Positions 1 to 12,167 are shown, counted from the stretch's first letter. The stretch: 64,000 nt of DNA from Balaenoptera acutorostrata (GCF_949987535.1 NC_080075.1:3410001-3474000), one strand, 5' to 3'. A program made the numbers and translations. The notes: generated by a model from the sequence alone, not told the origin.

Positions 1-117
1 GTAAGTTAACACTCAGAACCACAGATTTTCTCTGTTCTTTCTTTCCTGCTGGCTGCAGAAAGGGTAATCAGCCTACTGGTCTACCTTTCCTTTTCACCAC
101 TCCTGCCCCCACTGCAT

Positions 118-548
118 TACACACACACACTCACACACACACGCACACACACACACATGCACACACACAATACACACATATGCACACACAGACACACACT
201 CATACACACTTACATACACACACGCACACACACACTCACATACGCGCACACACATGTGTGCACACACACTCACATACGCACACACACGCACACACACTCA
301 CATACACATGTGCACACACATGGGCACACACACACATGGGCACACACAATACACACTCACATACATGCACACACTCACATATGCACATGCACGCACACAC
401 GCTCACACACATGCGCACACAATACACACATATGCACACACAGACACACACTCATACACACTTACATACACACACATGCACGCACACACACACTCACATA
501 TGCACACACACATGTGCGCACGCACACACACACACTCACACACACACC
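118..548. repeat. compound (CA)n microsatellite with an internal long repeat
   Basis: About 430 bp of CA dinucleotides broken by TG, TA and CG steps. A unit beginning 'aatacacacatatgcacaca' at 169 recurs at 421, a 252-bp offset, so the block has been duplicated as well as slipped. All Thr/His- or Cys/Val-rich open frames here are products of the dinucleotide repeat and not genes. Confidence 0.97.
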
Positions 549-1640
549 TGGCTCAGCCTTCTCCCTTCATCTCTTTTATCTGCTGCCCTACTTGGAGGGC
601 TTAGACTGACAGATGGGTTTTGAGCTCCAGCCTCACGGGGAAGGGTTATTTTTATTTGCTGCTGCCACTTGAACATATGTCCCTCAGGGACTTTGTATGG
701 AAGAGTTACTATGTTTTGGGCAGGATTCAGGCATTCTCGGGGCCCTTGGGCTAATTCTGTCAAGGACTCATGGTAGCCTTTACCAGAGTCTTTACCCTCT
801 CTCTCCTCTAATGGTCTAGAAGGGAGTTAGCATCTCCATTTGACGGGTGAGAAAACTGAGGTTCAAGACTTGCTCAAGCTCACCTAAATGGGGAGATAGA
901 AAACAAAGAAGTAAACAAACCCCAAAGTACAGTTTCAGTATTTGTCAGTGCTATAAAGAGAATAAGGTGGGCGAGGGCAGATTCAGTGATGGGGGGTGCT
1001 GATTAGTGCTGGTTGTGGGGATGGCTTGGAACGCATAAAGGGTCATTCTGGCTTGCAGCTGAATGTGTCCTGGGTTGAGGTCACATAGGACCGATTGAAC
1101 GCCCAACAGGGCAATTCAGTCAATACACATTCCTACAGAATTTGTTCCACCCACTGTATAAGCTTTGCTTGCGTTCATGAAAACTTTCTCACCTGTGCAC
1201 ATTTTTATCCTTGTGAATTAAAATTTAAGGCGATGTGTTCATGGGCTAAATAAATGTTAAAAATCATGTTCTTTAACCAAGATGTAGTTTTCCAAGATAT
1301 CATAGCTTGGTGTCAAAGGCCAGCGTAGGGTGTAACGGAAGTGGGGAAAGCCTCAAGGACTTATGGAAGTGCTCAGGAATGCAACGGTTCCACGAGCTGT
1401 GTTGACACAGTCTGAATGTTTGCACACACTACTGCTTGCTCATGTGGTGCCTTTGTGCAAATCAGGAAAACCTGCCCCTTGTTCCTGGGATGACCCAGCG
1501 CCTTGCCCCATCACAAGGCTGGGTGAGCCAGGAATGCGCTGTATTTCGGCTTACCCTTCCCCCCTCAAGCAGGTGCCCTTAAGCAGGACGGGCGTGGTGT
1601 CCATAACCCTGTAACAAGCCCTGACCTTTCAGGCAATAGT
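549..1640. other. unique sequence, no gene seen
   Basis: Mixed-composition intergenic sequence with no recognised exon. A short MIR-like piece at 822-885 is listed separately. Short open frames here lack any recognisable domain. Confidence 0.5.
822..885 (-). repeat. MIR fragment
   Basis: The stretch around 'gagaaaactgaggttcaaga' matches the central MIR motif read on the opposite strand ('gatgaggaaactgaggc...'). Only about 60 bp remain, so the call is tentative. Confidence 0.5.
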
Positions 1641-1644
1641 AACA

Positions 1645-1838
1645 ACTCCTTACACTCCTGTGGTGCATCAAAGCAATTGTACAAATGCCGTCTCATTAAT
1701 TCCCCAAATCATGTTGAGTGATGAATGGGGCAAAGATCCTTATTTTATAGTTATCGGACCAAGGTACAGAGATGGTAAGTGACTTCCCCGAAGTCACACT
1801 GATCCTAGGTGGCTCTTCCCAGAAGTGGAGGTTAGTGA
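1645..1838 (-). repeat. MIR-family SINE, reverse orientation
   Basis: The order of motifs (size-class 'tctcattaattcc', 'ttattttatag', 'gtaagtgacttccc...gtcacac', 'cagaagtggag') follows the reverse complement of the MIR/MIR3 body. It is strongly diverged, as expected for a pre-placental element. Confidence 0.6.
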
Positions 1839-1879
1839 CCCTTGGCCTTTTCGTTTCAGATGTATTGGCATCACCCAGG

Positions 1880-2040
1880 CTAGAGACATCTATCAGTTCA
1901 TTGCCTTTGTCATTTGTCATTCAAGATCACAAGTTCTCGAGGGAAGGGCTCTGTCTCATTCATCCTTGTGTTTCGCAAACCTATCATAATATTGGACACA
2001 TACTAAGTATGCAATGAATGTTTGTTACACGAATGACAGA
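1880..2040 (+). repeat. L2 3' end
   Basis: Shows the L2 tail signature in order: 'gagggaagggctctgtctca', a cctagcacagtgcctgg-like remnant 'cataatattggacacatact', then 'gcaatgaatgtttgttacac'. Forward orientation. Confidence 0.6.
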
Positions 2041-4900
2041 AAGCATTGGTTGTTTGGGTTGTGTCATTGCAGACATGTTCTGTGGAGACATTTGGCTGCA
2101 AAGGATGGCTGCAAAGGGTGACTGCAATGCTTCACTGCCTTTCTCTGCTGCTAAACCTGTAGGCGTGGTCAGCATTCCACAGGACCTTCGGATTTTCTGC
2201 AAAAGCCAGTTCACGGCTGCATCGGTCGAAGCTCTGTGGGAAACAGAAGAAAGCTCAGATGCTAAACAGGCAGATGCAGGTCTGAGAGGCTGCTCAGAAG
2301 GTAATGAATCTACACCTTCTGTTGCCTTCAGAAAAGTGATGTCATGGAAAGGATGGCATCTGAAAGTCTGGGCTCCTTTAAAGATGCCGCATGATCGCCG
2401 AGGTTTTTCCCCCTGGGTATTGCCTGCTGGTTTCCCTAACATATCCGTCAGGCCCTTCAGAAAATGGAAAAAATAACCTTGCGGGGCTCAGAATAAACCA
2501 GCTCAGACCCCTCCCCCAGCCATTTGTTGGGTTATTACTAACGTTCAGTTAGAACTTTTGGAGCCTCCACGAGAAGACTTAGCTTCTCCTGGTGTCCTCA
2601 GCTACGTGAATTCCCATCTGAAGCTGCTCCCAAGATTACGGGTGAAGTGTTGGAATTCATTAGCCAAATGGGTAGCTTCAACCCTCATAAAAACGAAGGG
2701 CCTTCTGTGAATAGCTCCCAGTCGAAATCACGAAAATCCCACCCAAGTTGATTTTCCATAGGTCTAAAAATATGGGGAACCAGTGAGTTACTCTTACGCA
2801 GCTCAGAATAATGTCATAATTGAACGATCTATAAACGGCATTATGCAAAGGAACATTGAACAAATGCAGCTGAATGCTCTTCTATTGGAATCTTTTCTTT
2901 CTCACAATTAAATGTCATTATGAGGGATTCTACTCTATTTTATACGTAATCAGGACTTGTAAAGTCTCCATATAAACACCATCTTTATTTGATCAGAGTT
3001 CATTATGAGAAGAAACTACTGTATAGAAAAATGTCTGAAATTATACTCTGGACTCAAAGTCAGGATTTAGTAAATGGAAGGGAAAAATGGCTGCCTTGCC
3101 AAGCAGGCATACCTTTGCAATCTGGTGCATTTCCTTCTGTGGCCTTGCTCGGGCGTATAAACCACTGGAATCAATTTCTTTTAAAAACACGTTTTTCAGA
3201 AACTTATTACGCACTTTAGAGATATATTATATACCTTCAGCGGCAAAAGAAGAAAAATTACAGGTGCAAAAGCAGCCCATTTTTCTAGCAGCTGAAAATG
3301 ATGCTTTGTACTAGTCACAGGGGAACAGTAAAAATTACGTTCCGACAGCAACAGGGCAGAAGCCTACAAAGGCACAGCCGGGCGAGTGGCACGGCCAGGG
3401 AGTGTACTAATAAATCAAGATAATTCTCTGCCTGCCTTGAACTTAGACCCGGCTACAATTCACTGGTACAGCCGGAAAAAAAAAAAAAAAAGTCTGTTAG
3501 TGGAATTCAGCTTTACTGGGGGGACGTGATTAGTCACTGGGCAGATTGAGCCTCGATTGCATCTAAATGGTCCACTTTATGAACCATTTATCTTCTGCTC
3601 AGACCATTTTCATTACACCAAAAACTGAGCCACCAGCTGTAAGATACAGCCTGGTGAAAATTAATAACCTTCCCCCCCCCCCCCCACTTCCGCAGGACTC
3701 CTGCATATGTGCGCAGGAGCATTTATCCCTGTTTTGCTGCTATTTGCATCCCAGCATCCCTGGCACTCTTTCAATTTTCTCAAGTCTCTTAGCCTTTGCC
3801 CCCTGTTTCGCTTTTGCTACACAAACAATCCATCCTATGCATTTAAAATTCTCTTAGCGCCCTGACATCATGCTAGAGCCCTAGAGCAGGAAGCAGTTTA
3901 CACAGAAAGGGCTCTTATTAATTCCTCTGTCCTGCTTTCCCGCTAAAATATAGGGATCTTGAGATTACTGCTGGGTCCCTTAAAGACCATTTAGAGCTGT
4001 GCAATTTAAAAAAAGGAGACCTTTATTAATACCTGCTTAGGCTACTGACTGTGGGGAGGGCAGAGGAGGGCTGGCTGTGATGGAAGATAGTCTCGCGCTG
4101 AAGCAGAGTCACATGACCTGTAATTCATGGCAGCCTATTGAGTGTTGCCTGGCCACTGAGATATATGCTGATATGATTACAATAACATACAATGAAATTA
4201 TGGAGTATTAATGGTGCTTAACCACTGTCAGGCATTATGCAGAATTAACAGGAGCCTTTCTCAGAGCAGACATAGTTTTGATAGGGCTGATTAAGGATTT
4301 GGTTACCTAAGAAAGCTCATTATAGTATTAATTGGGATACAATGAGCCCAAAGTGTGATGATTTGGCACAGTTCTGCATGGGGCCGCATGTATGGGGCGG
4401 AGCTTGGGGCTCATTGCCTCAGCCCCGGAGTTGAGGGACGCCATACAATTTTGGTTTCCTGGAGCAGGTTTTTGTGTTGGCTCCCATCTTACTTTTTTTC
4501 TCTCTGGAAGCACGCTGAGAAGATTTTGATAACCGGTTTTCTGTATCCATAACAAAGGCTAGCCTGTCACTAGATTGCTAATAAGTTTACAGAGAAATAT
4601 TTTATGTCTGAGGGAGGATCTTGTGATGGTTTTTGAAATTCTTCAAAAGAGATCTGTTGTTGTTTTTAAACAAATATTGTAAAGTTTAGGCCAAAGGCAG
4701 AATGGTCCATTCAATGGCATTTTAAGTTTGTGACTGTATTATACTTTGCAGTTTTTTTCTTCAATATATGTCACATGATGGCAGTTGGGAGAAAACTCAC
4801 TAATTCCTCCCTTTTATTAATAGTCTTAATATATCATTTATTTAAATATTATATCTGTATGCACAGCTTTAACACGTGCATGTGTTTATTATTTTGGATG
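2041..4900. other. unique region, possible conserved non-coding DNA
   Basis: No transposon or exon recognised apart from an A15 run near 3476-3491 and a C-run near 3673-3686. From about 2450 to 3330 and 3880 to 4560 the sequence is rich in TAAT/ATTA cores, ATTAAT and TGATTA steps with no repeat signature, a texture often seen in vertebrate enhancers. This is inference from composition only. Two 152-residue open frames on opposite strands (1984-2476) overlap each other and resemble no family. Confidence 0.4.
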
Positions 4901-4919
4901 CTAGTTTCTTTTTTTAAAA

Positions 4920-5436
4920 TTTTTATTGGGGTATAGTTGATTGACAGTGTTGTGTTAGTTTCAGGCATACAGCAAAGTGAATCAGCTATAGGTATACATA
5001 TATCCACTCTTTTTTTTTTTAGATTCTTTTCCCATATAGGCCATTACAGGGTATTGAGTAGAGTTCCCTGTGCTATATAGCAGATTTTTATTAGTTATCT
5101 ATTATATATATATATATATCAATAGTAGTGTGTATATGTTAGTTCCCATCTCCTAATTTATCCCTCCCCTCCCATCTCCTAGTAACCGTAAGTTTGTTTT
5201 CTTCATCCGTGACTCTACTTTTGTTTTGTGAGTTCATTTGTAGCCTTTTTTTAGATTCCACATATAAGTGATATCATATGGTATTTGTCTTTCTCTGTCT
5301 GACTTCACTTAGTGTGATAATCTCTAGGTCCATCCGTGTTGCTGCAAATGGCATTATTTCATTCCTTTTTATGGCTGTGTAATATTCCATTGTATATATG
5401 TACCACATCTTCTTTATCCATTCCTCTGTTGATGGA
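4920..5436 (-). mobile_element. 5'-truncated LINE-1, 3' end with ORF2 C-terminus
   Basis: Read on the minus strand this is the last part of L1 ORF2 followed by the cetartiodactyl L1 3' UTR. The minus-strand frame from about 5434 to 5274 holds the ORF2 tail with the diagnostic 'YTMEYYTAIKRNEIM' and 'RMDLEIITLSEV' words. An (AT)n run lies at 5102-5120. A 19-bp near-identical duplication ('ctagtttctttttttaaaa' at 4901-4919, 'ctacttcctttttttaaaa' at 5437-5455, 17 of 19 equal) flanks it and fixes the insertion boundaries. The element is dead, as only about 0.5 kb of 6-7 kb is present. Confidence 0.92.
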
Positions 5437-5455
5437 CTACTTCCTTTTTTTAAAA

Positions 5456-6790
5456 AAAAATCCTCTTCTATCATGGCTGATCTTTGATAAGGAGATTCTT
5501 GCCTTTGGAGCACTGCATTAGTTCCTTCTGCCAGACAGGATGCTTTTAGAGGTAGCATAAGGAGACTTTAGAGGATGCTTTTGGAGGTGGACCATTTGGT
5601 GACGGGACCTGAGGTCAAAATGAGCCACTGACCAGCATGAATATGGTCATGAACCATGAACACGGATCAGTTTCAGGTCTTTCCTTTGTCATCACTCTGC
5701 GTGGAGCCCACCCTGGGCACCTGGGACCTCAGCCTGCCTGTCAACTCCACTGTGATGAGCTCCACGCCCACCTCTGCAGAGGCACGGAGCCCCAGGCTGA
5801 TGTGCAAGATGGCCACATGGAGCCCATGAGCTGTGTCCATTCATTTTGTCTAGACGTGGCCTCGGTTGACCAGCTGGGTGTGTGCGGCCCGTCTGCTTGA
5901 CAGCTGCTAACTGTCAATGGGCCTTATGTAGCCATGGAAAGTTGCAGACTTTGGAACACTCAAGGGCACGGACCAAATTCCCTGGGAGAGAGATTTTCAC
6001 GAGGATGTCTGGGGGCTCTAATGAGCCTACTCTCACTGGTCTCCTTTTTCACAAACTTCTGGCCAAAATGAAAGAACCGAGCCCCAACTCAAAACCTCCG
6101 GGAAACAACCACTGTCAAAACTATGTTAAGTATTAAAGTTTCAAAGTTAGGGAGAACCCGGGAGACTGCATGCATATTAATGAAGTCTTTGGTGCCACTG
6201 GCCTCAGATGCCTCTCTTCAAGAGTTTGGATCTGACTATAAGTTTCGAAGTTGAAAGAGAGAAAGACAACTTTTTGGACTCTCAACATACTAAACTAGCC
6301 AAGGTTGTCTCCAGTGAGAGAATGCAAATGACTACATTTTAAAAAATAAATAATTACAGCATTAAATTGAGGGATGTGAGGAAAGGATTAGCTTTCATCT
6401 TGCTTTTTGGGGCCAATACTTTTCTTTAAATCAAGTTGACAAAACATGAGGGGCACTTCCAAAGAGTATCTCTGCTTTGTGTTACAAAATAAGGCAATTG
6501 AGGAATTGTCTTCCAGGGGCTATTTTTATTAATATTTTATATTTTTACTATAATGGTGCATAATCTTGATGTAGAATTTATAAACCTACGTAGGTGTAGT
6601 AGTAAGATTAGAGGTTTCAGAAAATAGTGATTTTTCTGGTAATGACTTTCTCTGCTACCATGGCCAACAGAAGATTTCTACCTGTTCTGGGGGAAATCAG
6701 CTGGTAGCAATTTTGGTAGCCAGAACCTCAGTGAGTGCAGTTTGACAAGGAGATAAGAAGAATCAAGGAGGATACAGTATAAGCAAATTT
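5456..6790. other. unresolved sequence, no gene recognised
   Basis: 5460-6150 is relatively GC-balanced with several Ala/Cys/His-rich short frames, none of a known family. It could be an old LTR that I cannot name. 6150-6790 is AT-rich unique sequence without motifs I can assign. Confidence 0.35.
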
Positions 6791-6804
6791 TAAAAAGTGA
6801 GTTG

Positions 6805-6933
6805 CATGAAAAAGAATATATGTATATGTATTTATATATATGTATAACTGAATCACTTTGCTGTGCACCTGAAACATTGTAAATTAACTATACTTCAATA
6901 AAGAAGAATGCTACTTAAAACAAACAAACAAAC
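6805..6933 (+). mobile_element. extremely short LINE-1 insertion (129 bp)
   Basis: Contains only the L1 3' terminus: 'aatcactttgctgtgcacct', 'gaaacattgtaaattaacta', 'tacttcaataaa', then an A/CAAA-rich tail. A perfect 13-bp TSD 'aaaaagtgagttg' lies at 6792-6804 and 6934-6946, so this is a complete insertion event and not a remnant of a longer copy. Confidence 0.92.
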
Positions 6934-6946
6934 AAAAAGTGAGTTG

Positions 6947-7896
6947 GAAATGGCTTACCTGCATGGCATATGTAGACAACGAATACAAGGGCAGTGGGTG
7001 GGGAAAGCCTGGTCTCCCTCCTTCCAGAGATTTACGCACACGTGTTCCCTCTGCCCGGCCTCTGGCCTCCTGTCGACAGAGGAATGTGCCTACAGCAGAG
7101 TCCAAGGACAGGAATAAAGATCTCATGGAAGGTGACCAACACCCCCTCAGAGGCGTGGATGGCTTGGTACAAAAGCTGGAAGAAAAACAAAATTCTTTGC
7201 TGGGGTGCTGCTGGGAGTGGCAAAGGCCACTTAAAAGGAGCAGGATGGGAAGCATTTCTTAATTTGCTTCTGAGTGGCCGTGAGTTTATCTCCTTCATAC
7301 AAGCCTTAGGATGAGGCTCTCACAAACAGCTATGATGTTTAGGTGTGTCAATTTGAGAACTAGATCATTACAGTAGTTCTTGGAGACTGTGTGAGTTTGC
7401 GGTGACTCTGAAAGATTATGAGTTACGTCCAAACCAAAGCTTCCCTAAGATAGGAACTAACTCAGTAGGTTGGTAGGCAAACGCCAGTGTTCACTGAGTG
7501 TTTGCTACCTTTCAGGCGCAATGAAGATACAGAAAGCAGATAAAAAGCTTAGCTGTTGTTCTTGAAGTGGTCAGTTCAGCAGGCGAAGAGAGCTCTGTAG
7601 CAAGAGTCACTGCACAGTGTGGGCAGTGCAACAGGGGGTTCAAGCAGCGGGGGACTGGAGGAGCATCTCGGGCCAACGGTGAGTCAGGCTGTAGGTAAGG
7701 CTGGCTCCCAGGAGGTCACCTGCGCGCTGATAGAGAATCTGCCGGAACAAAGGAGGAGATGAGGTCACAAGCAGAAGGACAAGCCTGTGCATGGGCACAG
7801 GGGCTGGACAGAAGCTGGTGCACGAGGCCATCACCGTGATGCTCAGCGTGGGGGAGGGAGACGACCTCGGGGACTGTGTTAATTCAAAGGGTGACG
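6947..7896. other. unique sequence, no gene seen
   Basis: Several overlapping frames of 60-114 codons lie between 6911 and 7314 on both strands, which suggests chance openness in a GC-richer patch rather than coding. No domain, signal peptide or splice pattern was recognised. Confidence 0.4.
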
Positions 7897-8335
7897 TTTT
7901 TTTCTTTTCCATTGTGGTTTATTACCAGACATTGAATATAATTCCCTGTGCTACACAGTAGTACTTTCCTGTTCATCTATTGTCTTATATAGTAGTGTGT
8001 CTATGTTAATCCCAAACTCCTAATTTATCCCTCCCCCACCCCCTTTCCCCTTTGGTAACCATAACTTTGTTTTCTATGTTTGTGACTCTCTCTCTGCTTT
8101 GTAAATAAGTTCATTTGTATCTTTCTTTTTTTAAGATTCCACATATAAGCAATATCATATGATATTTGTCTTTCTCTGCCTGACTTACTTCACTTAGTAT
8201 GATAATCTCTAGGTCCATCCATGTTGCTGCAAATGGCAATATTTCATTCTTTTTTATGGCTGAGTAGCATTCCATTGTATATATACACCACATCTTCTTT
8301 ATCCACTCATCTGTTGATGGACAGTTAGGTGGCTA
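7897..8335 (-). mobile_element. 5'-truncated LINE-1 3' end
   Basis: Minus-strand L1 ORF2 tail plus 3' UTR. The C-terminal ORF2 words 'YTMECYSAIKKNEILPF' and 'TWMDLEIIILSEV' are in frame (8293-8111), followed by the UTR motifs 'gggaggggtaaattaggag' and 'ccctgtgctacacagtag' (the latter in plus-strand sense). The distal UTR and tail are missing or rearranged. The element continues to about 8335, where a SINE interrupts the sequence. Confidence 0.88.
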
Positions 8336-8350
8336 CTCGGACTCTATTTT

Positions 8351-8685
8351 TTAAATTTATTTTTGGCTGCATTAGGTCTTCATAGCTGCATTTGGGCTTT
8401 CTCTAGTTGCAGCGAGCGGGGGCTACTCTTTGTTGCAGTGCATGGGCTTCTGATTGTGGTGGCTTCTCTTGTTGCGGAACATGGGCTCTAGGCGCGCGAG
8501 CTTCAGTAGTTGTAACACACAGGCTCAGTAATTGTGGCACGTGGGCTCTAGAGTGCAGGCTCAGTAGTTGTGGCGCATGGGCTTAGTTGCTCCGTGGCAT
8601 GTGAGATCTTCCTGGACCAGGGCTTGAACCTGTGTCCCCTGCATTGGCAGGCGGATTCTTAACAACTGCACCAGCAGGGAAGCCC
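8351..8685 (-). mobile_element. CHR-type tRNA-derived SINE, longer form
   Basis: The minus-strand element ends on the plus strand in 'gcaccagcagggaagcccc'. The pol III B-box counterpart 'ggcttgaacc' is at 8631-8640. Internal tandem 'ctcagtagttgtggc' units mark the longer CHR form. TSDs 'ctcggactctatttt' (8336-8350) and 'ctgggactctacttt' (8686-8700) match at 13 of 15 positions. Few CpGs survive, so it is older than the copies at 13.2 and 20.8 kb. Confidence 0.93.
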
Positions 8686-8715
8686 CTGGGACTCTACTTT
8701 TAATGCTGGATGATG

Positions 8716-9560
8716 CCTGTGTCTGTCCTTTGTCTGCTTTTCTATCGTCTTCTCACTCTTTCTGGGTAATCTCACTCACATCCACGACTTCAACTACCAC
8801 CTGAGTAGTAATGATTTTCAAATCTAAATGTTAAAAATGTAAATCTTAAACTCCAGACTGGTAGATTAACTTATGTCAGCAATTTTCGTACTTGTGTTCG
8901 GAATCCCATGAGGAACTCTGGTATCCAACCCCTGATGACCTGGTTTATGAGGCTTGGGGTGAGCGTGAGAGGAGAGACTTGAACATCTGCATTTTCTAAA
9001 GCTTCTTAGGTGATGATGAATATAAAGCCCTGAGAAATATTAAACGATCAACTGGATATCACCCCTTGGATGTCTCATGTTCATCTTAAACTTCACATGT
9101 CCTCAAATGAACTCATAATTTCTTCCCCCAAGCCTGATATTCTGATGTTTCCGAACTTGTTTAATGGTCCACATTCCACTGGTTTGTGCCCAGTGAGAAA
9201 ACTGATATTCATCTTAGATTCCTTCTTATTCACATCTTAAGCCTTCTGATTCTAAGTCCTAAGTATATTATTTTGCTTTCTTTTCTCCATCCCCCAAAGC
9301 ACCAAGTCCCACTTTCTTGCCTGGATTGTTACAATAAGCTCTTCATTGGCGCCACCCCCAGCCTGCTTCCCCTCAACCATCTCCCATGCTGCTGGAGACA
9401 TCTCCCTAAAATTACTGTCTTATTGTGTGATTGTCCTGCTCAAACCTTCCAGTGGATCACCCCCATTCACAGTTTCAATGGATTCTCAGAGTCACCCATA
9501 ATTTCACCCCATCAACCTCTCTCTGACCACATCTCCTTTCCCAGTTCACCAAGTCAAGAT
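8716..9560 (+). repeat. L2 LINE, 3' region
   Basis: The order of motifs follows L2: 'gtaatctcactcacatccac' with 'aactaccacctgagtagtaa', 'tgtctcatgttcatcttaaa', 'cctggattgttacaataagc', and 'attgtcctgctcaaaccttc' with 'cagtggatcac'. The frame at 9186-9647 is a by-product of this fossil. Confidence 0.7.
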
Positions 9561-10424
9561 ACGAGAACTCTTGCTCAGGTAGAAGCTAGGATCCCTGGCG
9601 AGGGGAGGATTTCTAGTGAATACAAAGTACACAATACAGACATGTGAGTTAGTCATTTATTTTTTAGGAAGTTTCAAAATATTCCTCAATCCAAATTATC
9701 CTCATCAAAATGTTAAATCTGCATGCCAAGGAAATAGAGGGTCAACAGATTTTTTTTTTTTTAAAGCATGAGTAAGTAAATGATGGCAATATTGCTGTTA
9801 GAATATAAATGATGAATGAATGAATGAGGGCATTAATGAATGAGGAGAGTCCAGTTAGAAGCTATTTAATAGCTTAAGAGAGAAAGAATTAGGACCTGAG
9901 TTTTTGTCAATACAGTGACATTAAATTAAAGTGAGTATTAATAAGGATTGGGAAATTTCTTGGTGGGCAGTCTGGGCATAACTCTACCACTTGGAAATTT
10001 TCTTTATTTACCCATAATGCTGTTGGACTTGATGGAGTGATGCTGTGGACATTTTATATGTACCGAATTGCTATGAGATGAACTGAAGGATTTCTGCCCT
10101 TTGTAAGGAGCCTAGGAAGGCTTGAATTAACCCGTGGGGCATGAGGTCAGTGATCTGGGGAGGGTAAGGTTAAGTCTGTGGAAGGCCAACGGTGCCAAAG
10201 AAAAGAAGGCTTTTTTTTTTTTTTTAATTTAAGCATCATGTCTGAAAGAGCATAGATTATACATCAGGCTATAGTTCTAAAGATAAGATAATGAATATTT
10301 GAAGGTAATTTAAAATCCAAGTTTGGAAAAAGAAGGCAAAAATGGGAACTTGAAGGGGACTGTTGCATCCATGCTGACTAGCTGGGAAAAGTAATTTGGG
10401 CTTCCAAAAGCTTGAGGAATTCTG
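9561..10424. other. AT-rich unique sequence
   Basis: No exon or named repeat. Poly-T runs lie near 9750 and 10210, and there is a short (GAAT)n patch near 9808. Confidence 0.4.
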
Positions 10425-10525
10425 GGAAACTCCTTGAGGCCAGGGACCATTTCTCATGCATCTTTGTATCCTCAGCACCTACTTGGTGTCTGGTATCCTG
10501 TAGGTACTCTATAAATGTTTTTAAA
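10425..10525 (+). repeat. L2 3' tail
   Basis: 'gaggccagggaccatttctc', 'tcagcacctacttggtgtct' and 'tactctataaatgttttt' follow the L2 terminus in order. Confidence 0.65.
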
Positions 10526-10594
10526 AAATTGATAAATTTTTAAGTGTACAAAATATTATTGTTCACTAGATGTACAATGTTTACATCAGATTTG

Positions 10595-11018
10595 TCTGTC
10601 AATGGACATGTAGATTTTTTTCTATATCTTGGCTTTTGTGTATAGGTTACAATGATTATGGGAGTGTATACATCTCATAAAGGTTCTGATTTCATTTCTT
10701 TTGGATAAATACCCAGAAGTGGAGTTGTTGGGTCATATGATAGTTCTATTTTTAATTTTTTTTTTTGAGGAACCTCCATACTATTTTCCATAGTGGCTGC
10801 ACTAATTTACATTTACACTTCCAGTGCTTGAGGGTTCTGATTTCTCCACGTCTTCACCAGCCAGCACGTGTTATCTTTTGTATTTTTGATGATAGCCATT
10901 CTAACGGGTGTGAGGTGATATCTCATTGTGGTCTTGATTTGCATTTTCCCTGATGATTAATGATGTTTTTGTACCTGTTGGTCATTTGTATGTCTTTGGA
11001 GAAATGGTCCAGTCAAGT
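10595..11018 (-). mobile_element. LINE-1 fragment (ORF2/3' region), older subfamily
   Basis: On the plus strand it reads as the reverse complement of L1: 'ttggataaatacccagaag', 'ttttccatagtggctgcac', 'gatagccattctaacgggtg', 'ttgcattttccctgatgatt'. Diverged and frame-broken, without a detectable TSD. Confidence 0.85.
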
Positions 11019-12165
11019 CAGGTTATTTGTTTGTTTTTGTTTTTGGTCTTGAGCTGTAAAAATAAGCTGTAGGTAATTTTAAACTTAGCCTGACACAGTG
11101 TGCATCATTCCCATAATTTAAATTGGATACTTTTAAACTTTAAGTTTTTTCATTAATATAAAGAAAAGCAAAAATATTTGTGGCAACTCACTTATCAAAA
11201 TTTATCAAAAGCCAAGCACTATGTTGGATGTTGGGTGGAGAGAAAGTAAATAAAAAGATCAGTGAAGGCCTAAGGCACAGCCCTCAAAGACTCAGCTTCC
11301 ATGGCACTTATCCGAGAGGACAGCAAAGGTGTAAATGTAAATATCCTCACTGAAACTAACGCATAGTGTGTAAGAGAGTTTAACAAAGGAGCACAGCTTA
11401 TATTTTGCTTATTACACTCTGTGCTACTTCATTAGGTTTATAACTGAGGGTCTTCCCTTGGAGATCATACAAGCATTTATTTCAAATCAATGCTGAAAAT
11501 TAAATGGTAATCCTTAAGGGGAGGGAGTCTCTTCCACAACCACTGCTTTCTATTGGAAATCTTTCTTTCATGTTTCTGCTTAGTACTCAATCCAGGGTTT
11601 GAAATTAATTAAAAGATATCCTTTCTCTAATCTTTAGATAATTAGTTTCAAAGATTTTCTTCAAAATGTTGTAATAACTTTATCTTTTATGTGTAAATTC
11701 AGAACTGTTTCTGTCTGGACAATAGTAATCCAGTAGTAGTTCGTAATTGAGGAAAAGGAATTTTTGTCAGTTACTTGAGTGGCTGAGGTTGTCATCGAAA
11801 ATACGTATTTATTATGAAGCACTTTTTTGAGTTTTTTGTATAAGACTTTAGTAAGGATGAGTAGACAGTCCCAAATAAACTCCTAAATATTGGTGTTGGA
11901 AAGTACTACCTAAGTTTTAGCTTCTCATTTTGTGGATAGGGAAAAATCTAATCCAGATAAGATGTAAATACCTTTCATTATAGAAACTACTGGTAGCAGT
12001 TGTAAGTTTTCTACTAACGTCTTGACTATCTTCAAGAAGACAGAACAAGGAAATGACTTTAAATTACAATAAGAAATTTTCAGTTAGCTGTCAGTTCAGC
12101 CTTTAGAAGACATTTTTTCTTAGTGAAAATGTGAAGGAGGAAAGGGAGATGAAAAATTTTGGATG
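11019..12165. other. AT-rich unique sequence
   Basis: No gene seen. The piece at 11210-11330 has a remote likeness to the front of a common old mammalian repeat ('ccaagcactatgttggatgt'). Otherwise nothing assignable. Confidence 0.4.
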
Positions 12166-12167
12166 AT

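Noticed and set aside
157..623. Thr/His-rich frames of 116-150 codons
   Set aside because: They translate a CA microsatellite, and all frames are open because the repeat lacks stops.
1984..2476. Two 152-codon frames on opposite strands
   Set aside because: They overlap almost completely, include an L2 tail, and show no domain or splice context.
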